Below, piece after piece: positions 16,393 through 24,113 of a stretch of 40,886 nucleotides of DNA (within the stretch, counting starts at the first letter, position 1; each line of letters opens with the position of its first letter). The position numbers and the translations under genes were made by a program. The notes under the pieces were generated by a model that searched no databases, was not told the origin of the DNA, and was given only the letters and a program-made list of their open reading frames with translations. Origin of the DNA: Arthrobacter sp. Bi83. GTDB taxonomy: Bacteria; Actinomycetota; Actinomycetes; Actinomycetales; Micrococcaceae. The stretch spans positions 1-40,886 of the forward strand of contig NZ_CAKKLY010000044.1 of assembly GCF_918698095.1 (NCBI RefSeq), read 5' to 3'.

Positions 16393-17296
16393 GGTCGTCT
16401 CCGTCTGCTCCGAGGGCCTCGTTTTCGGTCCAGGTCCGCTTGGAACCGGTCAGGACGATGTCCCAGTTGTAGCCCAGGGCCCATTCGGGCTGGGTAAGGT
16501 CGTGGTCGTAGTCGGCCACGAGCCGGTCACGGGCGTCCTGGTCAACGATCGACTGGTAGATCGGGTCGAGCGGGAAGAGCTGGTCCCCCGGGAAGTACAT
16601 CTGGGTGACGATCCGCTGGGTGAACTCCGTGCCGAACAGGGAGAAGTGGATGTGCGCGGGCCGCCAGGCATTGAGGTGGTTCTTCCACGGGTAGGCGCCG
16701 GGCTTGATGGTGGTGAACCGGTAGGAGCCGTCCGGGCCGGTGATGCAGCGGCCCACACCGGTGAAGTTTGGGTCCAGGGGCGCCGGATGCTGGTCGCGCT
16801 TGTGGATGTAGCGGCCGGAGGAGTTGGCCTGCCAGATCTCCACAAGCTGGCCGGCCACGGGACGGCCGTCGCCGTCCAGCACGCGGCCGGCAACGATGAT
16901 GCGTTCGCCCTGGGGCTCGCCGTTATGCTGGATGGTGAGATCCGATTCCAGGGCGTGCACGTCCTGGTGCCCGAACGCCGGGGAGTACAGCTCGATGGTC
17001 TCCGGGTCTGCGTGGTGCAGGCTCTTGGTGGGGTGGCGAAGGATGCTGCTGCGGTACGGGGCGAAGTCCAGCCGCGGCTGGGTTTCCCTCTTCGCACCGC
17101 CCTTCACTGCCTCGGCGTAGGCCTCTCCGAGTGCCTTGATCTCCGCGCTGAGGTCCTGCTGGGTTTCCACGAAGGGTGCAGGCGTCTGGGCGGCAGTCTG
17201 GGGCGCAGCAGTCTGGGGCGCAGCGGGCACTGCGTCGGACAGGTCCTCGGTGAGCGCATCGGCGTTGTACGTCTCAAGGTTCAGGTCTTCAGGCAC
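16385..17296 (-). CDS. pcaH: Protocatechuate 3,4-dioxygenase, beta subunit with long N-terminus
   Basis: A 303-residue catalytic subunit that uses non-heme Fe(III) and O2 to cleave protocatechuate between its hydroxyls. All four iron ligands of the family can be placed: Tyr163 (GRYIHKRD), Tyr202 (GAYPWKN), His215 and His217 (PAHIHF). The usual length is about 235-250. Here about 60-70 extra N-terminal residues rich in Ala, Gln and Pro precede the core, including a duplicated PQTAA unit coded by a 15-bp direct repeat. It follows quiC after 12 bases. Confidence 0.94.
   Translation of the reverse strand: MPEDLNLETYNADALTEDLSDAVPAAPQTAAPQTAAQTPAPFVETQQDLSAEIKALGEAYAEAVKGGAKRETQPRLDFAPYRSSILRHPTKSLHHADPETIELYSPAFGHQDVHALESDLTIQHNGEPQGERIIVAGRVLDGDGRPVAGQLVEIWQANSSGRYIHKRDQHPAPLDPNFTGVGRCITGPDGSYRFTTIKPGAYPWKNHLNAWRPAHIHFSLFGTEFTQRIVTQMYFPGDQLFPLDPIYQSIVDQDARDRLVADYDHDLTQPEWALGYNWDIVLTGSKRTWTENEALGADGDDHE
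17193..17222. repeat. 15-bp direct repeat in the pcaH N-terminal extension
   Basis: GCAGTCTGGGGCGCA is present twice in tandem, exactly (17193-17207 and 17208-17222). On the minus strand it codes a repeated Ala-Pro-Gln-Thr-Ala unit. It has the same length class as the two repeats in pcaC. Confidence 0.9.
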
Positions 17297-17308
17297 AGCA
17301 GCCTCCTT

Positions 17309-19297
17309 TCAGTAGGTGATGGTGTTGGTTGGGCTGGTCAGTTGGTGCAGGTGGTCATACTGGACGGCGTGGCGTACCGGAGCATTGGGCGCCCCGTAGC
17401 CGTCGTAGTTGCCGCGGCGTTCCACCATTTCGAAGAACACGCTGCCCACGGTGGCGGTGTAGAAGTGCAGGAACTCGCCGTCCGCGTCGCGGTCGTAGAG
17501 CAGGTTGAGCTCCTGAAGCGTGGCCAGGAACGCCGGATCAAGCCCGAAGCGGGCGTCCAGGTCCTCGTAGTAGTTCGCCGGGATCTGCAGGAAGTCCAAT
17601 CCCCTCTCCTGCGCCGCCCGGGCGGTGGCCACGAGGTCGTCCACGGCGAACGCGATGTGCTCCTGGTAGGTCTTCCGCTGGCCCGTAACCGACGCGCCGG
17701 CGCCCGTTTCGGAGGCCCCATCCTGCTGGATGACCGGTGCCAGATTCAGCACCAGCCGCACGGCGCGGTCGGAGGTCTGCATGACCTGGGAGCGGACCAG
17801 TCCGCTGGGGCTGGCCACCTCCGCGTACGGCTGCGGTTCCAGGGCCAGGGCGCTGGTGTAGAAGAGGACGGCCTCGTCGAAGTGCTGCCATGGCTGCGCG
17901 AGGTTCACGTGGTCGATCACCGCATTCCGCGCACCGGAGGGGACTTCCAGCCCCCCGACGGACCCGCGGGTCTCGCCAAATTCGTTGATCCAGGCGGCGA
18001 TGCCGTCCGGGCTGCCCTGGCACAGGAAGATCTCGGTGGAGTCCGGGGCCGCGAAGCCCTGGAACACCTCTTCGTCGGCCTGGCTCTTGCGCGGCACTGC
18101 GGGCGCCTTGAGTTGCTGGGCGCGGGCCGAGGCAATGACCGGGGAGTCGACGTCGAACCCGACGGCGGCGATGGCCGGCGCGCCCGAGCCCACGGCACCG
18201 GGGGCCTGTTCGTTGATGATCACCCGGGCGTGGCCCATGGTCCACAGCTGGACGTCCTTGGTGCGGTGGCGGCCGTTAAACTCGAAACCGAGCTGCCCCA
18301 GGACGGTTTCCAGTGCGGCGGTGTCCGCGGCCTTGACCTCGGCGAAGTTGAAGCCGGCCGGTTCGGCCACCTGCGGGAGCGTGGCCAGTTCCATGGGGTA
18401 ACGACGGCGGCCGGCAGCTTTGGCGCCCGCCCCGCCACTGGCGGTTCCGGCCCCGTTAAGAGCGGATGCCGCGTTGGCATCCAGCCACTTGGCGCTCTGC
18501 TCCTCCAGCCAAATCAGCGAGCGCATGGCGTCCACGGCGGTGCGCTCGACGTCAGACTGGCGGAACACGTCATTGAACACCTCGAGCGACACCGGTCCGG
18601 TGTAGCCGGCGCGGACCACGTGGCCCATGAACTTGGCGAGCTCGAACTGTCCTTCTCCCGGGAACACGCGGTAGTGGCGGCTCCAGGACAGCACGTCCAA
18701 GGAGAGCTTGGGGGCGTCCGCCACCTGGACGAAGAAGATCTTGTCCGGGTCGAAGTCCTCGATGGGCGCGGTGTCCCAGTCGCGGGACAGGATATGGAAG
18801 GAGTCCAGGCATGTGCCGAGGTTGGGGTGGTCCACCATCTCCACCAGGCGGTGCGCGTGCTCGTAGTCATTGACGTACTTGCCCCAGGCGAGCGCCTCGT
18901 AGGCCACCTTGACGCCGTGGTCGCCGGCAAGGGCGGCGAGGTCGGCCAGTTGCCCGGCGCGGAGGCCGTCGTCGTCGATCGTGGCTGTGGCCACGTTGGA
19001 GCAGACCAGGATGGTGTCCATGCCCAGCCGGGACATCAGCCCGAACTTGGCGTCGGCCCGGCGGAGGTTAGCGGAAAGCAGGTCCTCGGTGACGCTGTCG
19101 AAATCGCGGAACGGCTGGTAAAGGTCCAGTGTGAGGCCGAGGTCCGCGGCCATCTTGCGGACGTCCTCCGGGCTCAGCGGTGAGGTGACCAGGTCCTGTT
19201 CGAAGATTTCTATGCCGTCGAAGCCCGCAATGGCGCAGGCCTGCATCTTTTCCTTCAGGGTGCCGGAGAGGCACACGGTGGCGATGCCGGTGCGCAT
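17309..19297 (-). CDS. quiC: 3-dehydroshikimate dehydratase, TIM barrel fused to HPPD-like domain
   Basis: A 662-residue two-domain enzyme that turns 3-dehydroshikimate into protocatechuate. Residues 1-275 are a xylose-isomerase-like barrel with the metal set Glu134 (YEALAW), Asp165 (CLDSFH), Gln191 and Glu239 (SLEVFND), as in the QuiC1 type. A linker (about 275-300, Ala/Gly-rich) leads to a 4-hydroxyphenylpyruvate-dioxygenase-like vicinal-oxygen-chelate part, which keeps a possible metal triad His463 (DHVN), His547 (EHIAF) and Glu623 (FFEMVERRG). The ATG at 19297 shares one base with the stop of the upstream dehydrogenase. Upstream open frame is an antisense-free but out-of-frame read of that gene. 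Confidence 0.9.
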   Translation of the reverse strand: MRTGIATVCLSGTLKEKMQACAIAGFDGIEIFEQDLVTSPLSPEDVRKMAADLGLTLDLYQPFRDFDSVTEDLLSANLRRADAKFGLMSRLGMDTILVCSNVATATIDDDGLRAGQLADLAALAGDHGVKVAYEALAWGKYVNDYEHAHRLVEMVDHPNLGTCLDSFHILSRDWDTAPIEDFDPDKIFFVQVADAPKLSLDVLSWSRHYRVFPGEGQFELAKFMGHVVRAGYTGPVSLEVFNDVFRQSDVERTAVDAMRSLIWLEEQSAKWLDANAASALNGAGTASGGAGAKAAGRRRYPMELATLPQVAEPAGFNFAEVKAADTAALETVLGQLGFEFNGRHRTKDVQLWTMGHARVIINEQAPGAVGSGAPAIAAVGFDVDSPVIASARAQQLKAPAVPRKSQADEEVFQGFAAPDSTEIFLCQGSPDGIAAWINEFGETRGSVGGLEVPSGARNAVIDHVNLAQPWQHFDEAVLFYTSALALEPQPYAEVASPSGLVRSQVMQTSDRAVRLVLNLAPVIQQDGASETGAGASVTGQRKTYQEHIAFAVDDLVATARAAQERGLDFLQIPANYYEDLDARFGLDPAFLATLQELNLLYDRDADGEFLHFYTATVGSVFFEMVERRGNYDGYGAPNAPVRHAVQYDHLHQLTSPTNTITY

Positions 19298-20178
19298 CAG
19301 ACGGCCACCTCTTCCGCCGCGATGAGTTCCAGGAAGTGGGCGCGCATGCGCTCGGCGTCGGCTTCCAGGCCGGTGAAGATCCGGAAGGCGTCCGCGGCCT
19401 GGCCCACGGCCATGCGGCCGCCGTCGAGCACTTCGCAGCCCTTGGCACGGGCCTCGCGGACCAGTTCGGTCTCGATGGGGCGGTATACGATGTCCGCCAC
19501 CCAGTGGCGCGGTTCCACGAGGGCCATGTCCAGGGGCGTGCCGGGGTGGGCTGCCATGCCCACTGGGGTGCAGTGCACCAGGCCGTCGGCCGAAGGCATG
19601 AGCTGCGGCAGCTCCGACGTCGTGCGTCCCGTGATGGTGCGGTCGGGGAAGAAGCCGGACAGCTCGGCGGCGCGTTCGGCGCTCCGCGCCGGGTCCATGT
19701 CCACGAGGTCCAGCGTCTGCACGCCGGCGGTGAGCAGGGCGTAGGCGACGGCGGACCCGGCACCGCCCGCTCCCAGCTGAACTACGCGGTCCAGCTTGGC
19801 GTCCGGGAGCCCGGAGGCCAGGGCGGCGGCAAAGCCGGAGAAGTCGGTGTTGTGGCCGATGAAGCGGCCGTCCTGGATCACCACGGTGTTCACGGCGCCA
19901 AGCTTTTCGGCGTCGGGTGCGATCTCGTCCAGGTGCTCCAGGACCAGCTGCTTGCACGGGTGGGTGATGTTCAGCCCGTTGAAGCCCAGCCGGTAGGCGC
20001 TCTGCAGCAGGTCACCGATGGACGTGGCGGGAAGGTCCAGCTCGCGGAGGTCTATGGGGCGGTAGAGGTAGCGGAGCCCTTGGACATCGCCTTCGCGCTC
20101 ATGCATGTGGGGGGAAAGTGACGGCATCACGCCATCGCCGACCAGTCCCACGAGGTAGGACTCAGTTCGATTGCTCAT
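19297..20178 (-). CDS. Quinate/shikimate dehydrogenase, NAD-type AroE homologue
   Basis: A 293-residue shikimate-dehydrogenase-family protein. Substrate motifs are SLSPHM (20-25), NITHPCK with catalytic Lys76, and NTDFSG with Asp112. The Rossmann loop is GAGGAGSA (136-143). The strand after it ends in VDMDPARS, with acidic Asp160/Asp162 where biosynthetic AroE has the Asn-Arg-Thr that grips NADP phosphate, which points to NAD use and catabolic oxidation of quinate or shikimate. It heads the minus-strand run with quiC. ATG has AAAGGAG upstream. It could be called qsuD or quiB by analogy; I leave the symbol empty. Confidence 0.88.
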   Translation of the reverse strand: MSNRTESYLVGLVGDGVMPSLSPHMHEREGDVQGLRYLYRPIDLRELDLPATSIGDLLQSAYRLGFNGLNITHPCKQLVLEHLDEIAPDAEKLGAVNTVVIQDGRFIGHNTDFSGFAAALASGLPDAKLDRVVQLGAGGAGSAVAYALLTAGVQTLDLVDMDPARSAERAAELSGFFPDRTITGRTTSELPQLMPSADGLVHCTPVGMAAHPGTPLDMALVEPRHWVADIVYRPIETELVREARAKGCEVLDGGRMAVGQAADAFRIFTGLEADAERMRAHFLELIAAEEVAV

Positions 20179-20252
20179 GCGTGCGGCTCCTTTGACTGCG
20201 GCACACGGCCGGCTGGGGCACTCGGGCGCCTGCCGCTGGCCAGGTGATAGGG

Positions 20253-20258
20253 ATTACA
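20253..20258 (-). promoter_or_regulatory. Candidate -10 box of the quinate/pca operon
   Basis: TGTAAT on the minus strand (five of six to consensus), about 75 bases before the dehydrogenase ATG. The hexamer 17 bases upstream is poor. That would fit an activator-dependent promoter with the inverted repeat at 20287-20305 centred near -50. Confidence 0.4.
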
Positions 20259-20286
20259 GTACAACAAAAGTTCATATGATGCACTC

Positions 20287-20305
20287 TTGTTCTTGATACG
20301 AACAA
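20287..20305. promoter_or_regulatory. Candidate IclR operator TTGTTC-N7-GAACAA
   Basis: A perfect 6-bp inverted repeat with a seven-base spacer in the only sizeable gap (20179-20327) upstream of the minus-strand catabolic run. Size and symmetry suit an IclR dimer. It lies just downstream of an IclR gene and upstream of the operon's first gene. A half site GAACAA also occurs at 21269-21274 in the regulator/transporter gap. Confidence 0.6.
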
Positions 20306-20327
20306 ATACGTGATGAATGAGCGCGTA

Positions 20328-21227
20328 TTACCGCTGAGGCAGGCGTGCTGCCAGCTCGGCAGCCGCCTCCTGCAGCAGCGGAACGTGAGCCACGAGGGCG
20401 TCCATGCTGAGCCGAAAGACGGGCACGGCGGTGGCCAGCGAGGCGAAGGCGACCCCCTGGGAGTTGAAAACCGGCACTGCCACGGCGCGCATTCCAAGCT
20501 CGTTTTCCTCGTCCATGACCGCGAAGCCCTGGCGCCTGACCTTGTCTATCTCGGCACGGAAGACACCACGGTCGGTGATGGAGACATTCGTCAGCGGATC
20601 CAGCGGCAGCTCCTCCAATAGCCGCTCGCGATCTGCGTCCTCGGCGAAGGCCACAAGCGCCTTGCCCACCGACGTGGTGTGGAGGGCGCCGAGGAAGCCC
20701 GGATCGCTGGTCACGCGGAAGGTCTGCGGGCCGTCCACCTTGTTCACCGTGAGGTGGTGGATGCCATCCCGGACGGACAGGATGGTGGCCTCGCCCGTCT
20801 GTTCCGTGACGCGCCGCAGAATGGGAAGCGCGGTGCCGGCGAAGCCGTGGTGGTTGGACACCCGCTGGCCGAGCTGGAAGATCCGCAGGCCGAGGTGGTA
20901 GCGGCGGCCGTCCGGCTCGTAGTCCACAAAGCCGTCCCGCGTCAAAGAACCCAGCAGCCGGTAGGTGGTGCTGAAGGGAAGGTCGGCGCGCCGGGAAAGC
21001 GCGGAGGCACTGGCGCCGCGCGGCTCGTCCCCCAGCAGGACCAAGAGGCCCAGGGCCTTGCCCACCATGTCCGTGCGGGAGTCATCCTTTCCCGGCTTGG
21101 CGGACTTGGCCTTCAGGCCTCCCTCCGCCGCCGATGCTTCGTCGGGGAACCGGGCATCATCCGGGGCCTTGATTTCTTCCGGGGGCTGGATGCCGGCGTC
21201 ATTGCCTGTGGCTTCTTTCACACTCAT
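20328..21227 (-). CDS. IclR-family regulator of the quinate/shikimate branch
   Basis: A 299-residue IclR protein with a charged 50-residue N-terminal tail, a winged helix-turn-helix (about 55-110: ASALSRRADLPFSTTYRLLGSL) and an effector domain with the usual VGKALVAFAED and ELGMRAVAVPVF blocks. ATG at 21227 is preferred over an upstream TTG at 21245; neither has a strong ribosome site. It is transcribed away from the MHS carrier and towards the dehydrogenase-quiC-pca genes, so it is the natural candidate to sense quinate, shikimate or protocatechuate. The effector is inference. Confidence 0.85.
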   Translation of the reverse strand: MSVKEATGNDAGIQPPEEIKAPDDARFPDEASAAEGGLKAKSAKPGKDDSRTDMVGKALGLLVLLGDEPRGASASALSRRADLPFSTTYRLLGSLTRDGFVDYEPDGRRYHLGLRIFQLGQRVSNHHGFAGTALPILRRVTEQTGEATILSVRDGIHHLTVNKVDGPQTFRVTSDPGFLGALHTTSVGKALVAFAEDADRERLLEELPLDPLTNVSITDRGVFRAEIDKVRRQGFAVMDEENELGMRAVAVPVFNSQGVAFASLATAVPVFRLSMDALVAHVPLLQEAAAELAARLPQR

Positions 21228-21279
21228 AACTCGATGTTGCCACAATGTGAGAGCTATTTCTAGATGGTGAACAATCTTC

Positions 21280-21309
21280 TTGACAAGTGACTGCCCTCAC
21301 AGCCATAGT
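21280..21309 (+). promoter_or_regulatory. Promoter of the MHS transporter
   Basis: TTGACA (21280-21285), an 18-base spacer and CATAGT (21304-21309, four of six). This is the best -35 match in the divergent gap and gives a leader of about 140 bases. Confidence 0.6.
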
Positions 21310-21322
21310 TGCTGTATCGCAC

Positions 21323-21348
21323 AAGTAGCTCTCACCATGTGGCTACTT
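21323..21348. promoter_or_regulatory. Inverted repeat just downstream of the transporter promoter
   Basis: AAGTAGC (21323-21329) and GCTACTT (21342-21348) are exact inverted copies, 19 bases centre to centre (about two helical turns). The position right after the predicted start point suits a repressor site, possibly for the adjacent IclR protein. Confidence 0.5.
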
Positions 21349-21454
21349 AGTCCGGGTCTTTCCAAGGACCTCCAGCCGCCCTTTCCCCATCCAGGACGGC
21401 GGCTGCGACCCTCCTGATACATCCGCGACAATGTCGTCACACTGAAGGAACACC

Positions 21455-22774
21455 ATGAGCCAGACACTCCCGTCCATGACGCCGGGCACTGTTGCCCCGG
21501 CCGGGACCCCGAAGAAGGCAGCCCTTGCCAGCTTCCTCGGCAGCGCCGTCGAGTACTACGACTTCTTTATCTTTGGCTCGGCAGCTGCCCTAATCTTCCC
21601 TAAGGTCTTCTTCCCGGACGCCGACACTAACGCGGCCATCATGTCCTTTGCCACGTTCGGCTTTGCCTACGTGGCGCGCCCCGTGGGTGCCGTCATCCTG
21701 GGCCACTTCGGCGACCGGGTGGGCCGCCGCAAGGTCCTCATGTTCACCCTGCTCCTCATGGGCGCCTCCACCTTCGTGATCGGCTGCCTGCCGGACTTCA
21801 AGACCGTTGGCTGGTGGGCCCCGGTCCTCCTGGTGCTGGCGCGCCTCTGCCAGGGGCTTTCCGCCGCCGGCGAGCAGGCCGGAGCCTCCTCCATGACGCT
21901 CGAGCACGCCCCGGACAACCGCCGCTCCTTCTTCACCTCCTGGACCCTCACCGGCACCCAGGGCGGCCAGATCCTCGCGGCCCTCGTTTTCATCCCCGTC
22001 CTCGCCCTGCCTGACGAGATCAAGTACGGTATCGGCTGGCGCATTCCGTTCTGGCTCAGCGCCGTGGTGGTCATGGTTGCCTTCTTCATCCGCCGCACCC
22101 TGCACGAGCCGCCGGCCTTCGCGGAAGCCCAGAAGACCGCCCAGATCGCCAAGCTTCCCGTTGCCGACCTGCTCAAGAGCCACTGGCGCGACGTACTCCG
22201 CGTCATCTGCTGCGCGTTCATCGCCGCCGTCTCCACCGTGTTCGGCACCCTCGCCATCAGCTACGCCAAGACAGTTGCCGGCGTGGACGGCACCACCACC
22301 CTGTGGCTTGTGGTCGGCGCCAACCTCGTGGCCCTGGGCACGCAGCCGCTGTTCGGCAAGCTCGCAGACAGGATCGGCCGCAAGCCCGTCTTCATCTACG
22401 GCGCACTCTCCAGCGCTGTCCTCACCCCGGTCTTCCTGCTCAGCCTCGAATCCCACAGCGTCCCGCTGATGTTCCTGGCCGCCATCGGCTTCTTCTCGTG
22501 CGGCTATGCAGCCTCGAACGCCGTCTGGCCGTCCTTCTACGCTGAAATGTTCAGCACCAAGGTCCGCTTCTCCGGCCTCGCGATCGGCACCCAGCTCGGC
22601 TTCCTCATGGCAGGGTTCGCCCCCGCCATCGTGGCGGCCATGGGCGGCATCAAGCCCGGCGGCTGGGTCCAGATCAGCATCTTCACGGCCGTGATCTGCG
22701 TCGTTGCGGCCGTCTCGGCCCTGACGGCCAAGGAAACCTTCAAGGTTCCCACCAAGCAGCTCGGCCTCAAGTAA
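21455..22774 (+). CDS. MFS transporter, metabolite:H+ symporter (MHS) family, shikimate/quinate-type
   Basis: A 439-residue membrane carrier. VEYYDFFIFGSAAALIFP in the first helix and GHFGDRVGRRKVL after helix 2 are marks of the MHS family (ShiA, KgtP, ProP). About 12 hydrophobic segments are present. GAAGGA lies five to six bases before the ATG. It is divergent from the IclR gene and the dehydrogenase-quiC-pca genes, so shikimate, quinate or dehydroshikimate is the likely cargo; protocatechuate is another option. Ends before a strong terminator. Confidence 0.88.
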   Translation: MSQTLPSMTPGTVAPAGTPKKAALASFLGSAVEYYDFFIFGSAAALIFPKVFFPDADTNAAIMSFATFGFAYVARPVGAVILGHFGDRVGRRKVLMFTLLLMGASTFVIGCLPDFKTVGWWAPVLLVLARLCQGLSAAGEQAGASSMTLEHAPDNRRSFFTSWTLTGTQGGQILAALVFIPVLALPDEIKYGIGWRIPFWLSAVVVMVAFFIRRTLHEPPAFAEAQKTAQIAKLPVADLLKSHWRDVLRVICCAFIAAVSTVFGTLAISYAKTVAGVDGTTTLWLVVGANLVALGTQPLFGKLADRIGRKPVFIYGALSSAVLTPVFLLSLESHSVPLMFLAAIGFFSCGYAASNAVWPSFYAEMFSTKVRFSGLAIGTQLGFLMAGFAPAIVAAMGGIKPGGWVQISIFTAVICVVAAVSALTAKETFKVPTKQLGLK

Positions 22775-22888
22775 CCCGACCGGCCCGGGCGCGTCCCGCC
22801 GTCGTGACCCCGTTTGCCCGCCAAACGCCTCACGCCACGGCGAGTCCCCGGCCTACTCGGCCTGTTCGGCTTCAAAGAAGGTCACGAC

Positions 22889-22924
22889 GGCGGCCCTCCC
22901 CTCATGAGGGGCGGGCCGCCTTTC
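22889..22924 (+). terminator. Rho-independent terminator after the MHS carrier
   Basis: GGCGGCCC at 22889-22896 pairs with GGGCCGCC at 22913-22920, and CCCCTCA pairs with TGAGGGG inside it. The near-perfect 16-bp palindrome has one mismatch and is followed by TTTCT. It reaches the ligC stop on the other strand. Confidence 0.85.
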
Positions 22925-23992
22925 TCATGTGGCCAGCACCTCGGCGAGGTCGAACTTCACGGGCTCCTCGAGCTGCTCGTAGGTGCACGTGTCCGGGTCC
23001 CGGTCCGGGCGCCAGCGCACAAACTGCGCGGTATGACGGAACCTTTCGCCCTCCATGTGGTCGTACTTGACCTCCACAACGCGGTCGGGACGCAGCGGCG
23101 TGAAGGAAAGGTCTTTGCCTGCGCTCCAGCGGCTGCCCTCGGCCTTGCGCGGCGTGCGCGCGCCTTCCTCCTGTTTGGCCCAGGCCCACGGGTGTTCATC
23201 GAAGCTGGTGACCAGCGGCTGGAGTTCCTCGAAGAGCTCCCGGCGCCGCTGCATCGGGAAGGCGCCCACCACACCGACGCTGGCCAGTTCGCCGCCGGGC
23301 TTGTACAGGCCCAGGAGCAGCGAACCGATCGCGTCCGGCCCGCTCTTGTGCACCCGGTAGCCGGCCACCACGCAGTCGGCAGTGCGCTCGTGCTTGATCT
23401 TGAACATGACCCGCTTGTCCGGCTGGTACACGCCGTCGAGGGGCTTGGCGATGATTCCGTCCAGGCCTGCGCCTTCAAACTGGTGGAACCACTTCCCGGC
23501 GATCTCCCGGTCCTGCGTCGCGGCCGTCAGGTGGAGCGGTGGAGCGGCGCTGGCGAAGACCTGTTCCAAAGCTGCGCGCCGCTCGGTGAACGGCCGGCCG
23601 CTGAAGTCCTCATCCCCCAGGGCCAGAAGATCGAACGCCACAAACTTCACCGGTGTCTGTTCTGCAAGGAGCCTGACGCGGCTGGCCGCAGGATGGATCC
23701 GCTGCTGCAGGGCGTCGAAATCGAGCCGGTCCCCTGACGCGCCCACCAGCACGATTTCGCCGTCGAGCACGCACCGCGGGGGCAGGTTGGCCTTGAGCGC
23801 CTCCACCAGTTCGGGAAAGTAGCGCGTCATGGGTTTTTCGTTGCGGCTGCCGATCTCCACGTCGTCGCCGTCGCGGAAAACGATCGACCGGAAACCGTCC
23901 CACTTCGGCTCGTAGCTCATGGCGCCGTCCGGAATGGCGGGCACCGCCTTCGCGAGCATCGGAGCAATGGGGGGCATGACCGGCAGCTGCAT
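22925..23992 (-). CDS. ligC: ATP-dependent DNA ligase, LigC type
   Basis: A 355-residue stand-alone ligase. The adenylation domain carries the nucleotidyl lysine Lys30 in EPKWDG; later motifs are CVLDGEIV, FVAFDLLAL, EGAGLDGIIAKPL and VMFKIKHERTADCVV; the rest is the OB-fold domain. There is no nuclease or polymerase domain, unlike LigD. The ATG at 23992 gives MQLPVMPPIAPMLAK, the normal LigC N-terminus; an ATG three codons upstream (24001) is also possible, while the longer open frame is low-complexity Arg/Gly. In mycobacteria LigC acts in accessory repair and end joining; the same role is inferred here. Confidence 0.93.
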   Translation of the reverse strand: MQLPVMPPIAPMLAKAVPAIPDGAMSYEPKWDGFRSIVFRDGDDVEIGSRNEKPMTRYFPELVEALKANLPPRCVLDGEIVLVGASGDRLDFDALQQRIHPAASRVRLLAEQTPVKFVAFDLLALGDEDFSGRPFTERRAALEQVFASAAPPLHLTAATQDREIAGKWFHQFEGAGLDGIIAKPLDGVYQPDKRVMFKIKHERTADCVVAGYRVHKSGPDAIGSLLLGLYKPGGELASVGVVGAFPMQRRRELFEELQPLVTSFDEHPWAWAKQEEGARTPRKAEGSRWSAGKDLSFTPLRPDRVVEVKYDHMEGERFRHTAQFVRWRPDRDPDTCTYEQLEEPVKFDLAEVLAT

Positions 23993-24078
23993 ACGCCCCA
24001 TTCTTGCCCGGGGGCCATCCCGGCGCCAGCCCCCGCGGCCCGGCAATCCTCCGCAGCGGACCTTTCCACACCGGGCCC

Positions 24079-24107
24079 TCGACACAGCCACCGGCCGCCG
24101 GTAGACA
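24079..24107 (+). promoter_or_regulatory. Promoter suggesting a leaderless transcript
   Basis: TCGACA (24079-24084, five of six to the -35), 17 bases, then TAGACA (24102-24107). The ATG of the oxidoreductase begins six bases later at 24114, about where transcription should start, and no ribosome site lies between. Confidence 0.55.
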
Positions 24108-24113
24108 TTAACG

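Noticed and set aside
16379..19183. A 934-residue open frame on the plus strand, the longest in the window
   Set aside because: It is antisense to quiC, pcaH and part of pcaG, which have complete catalytic motifs. High GC makes long opposite-strand frames common, and its Val/Gly/His-rich sequence matches no family.
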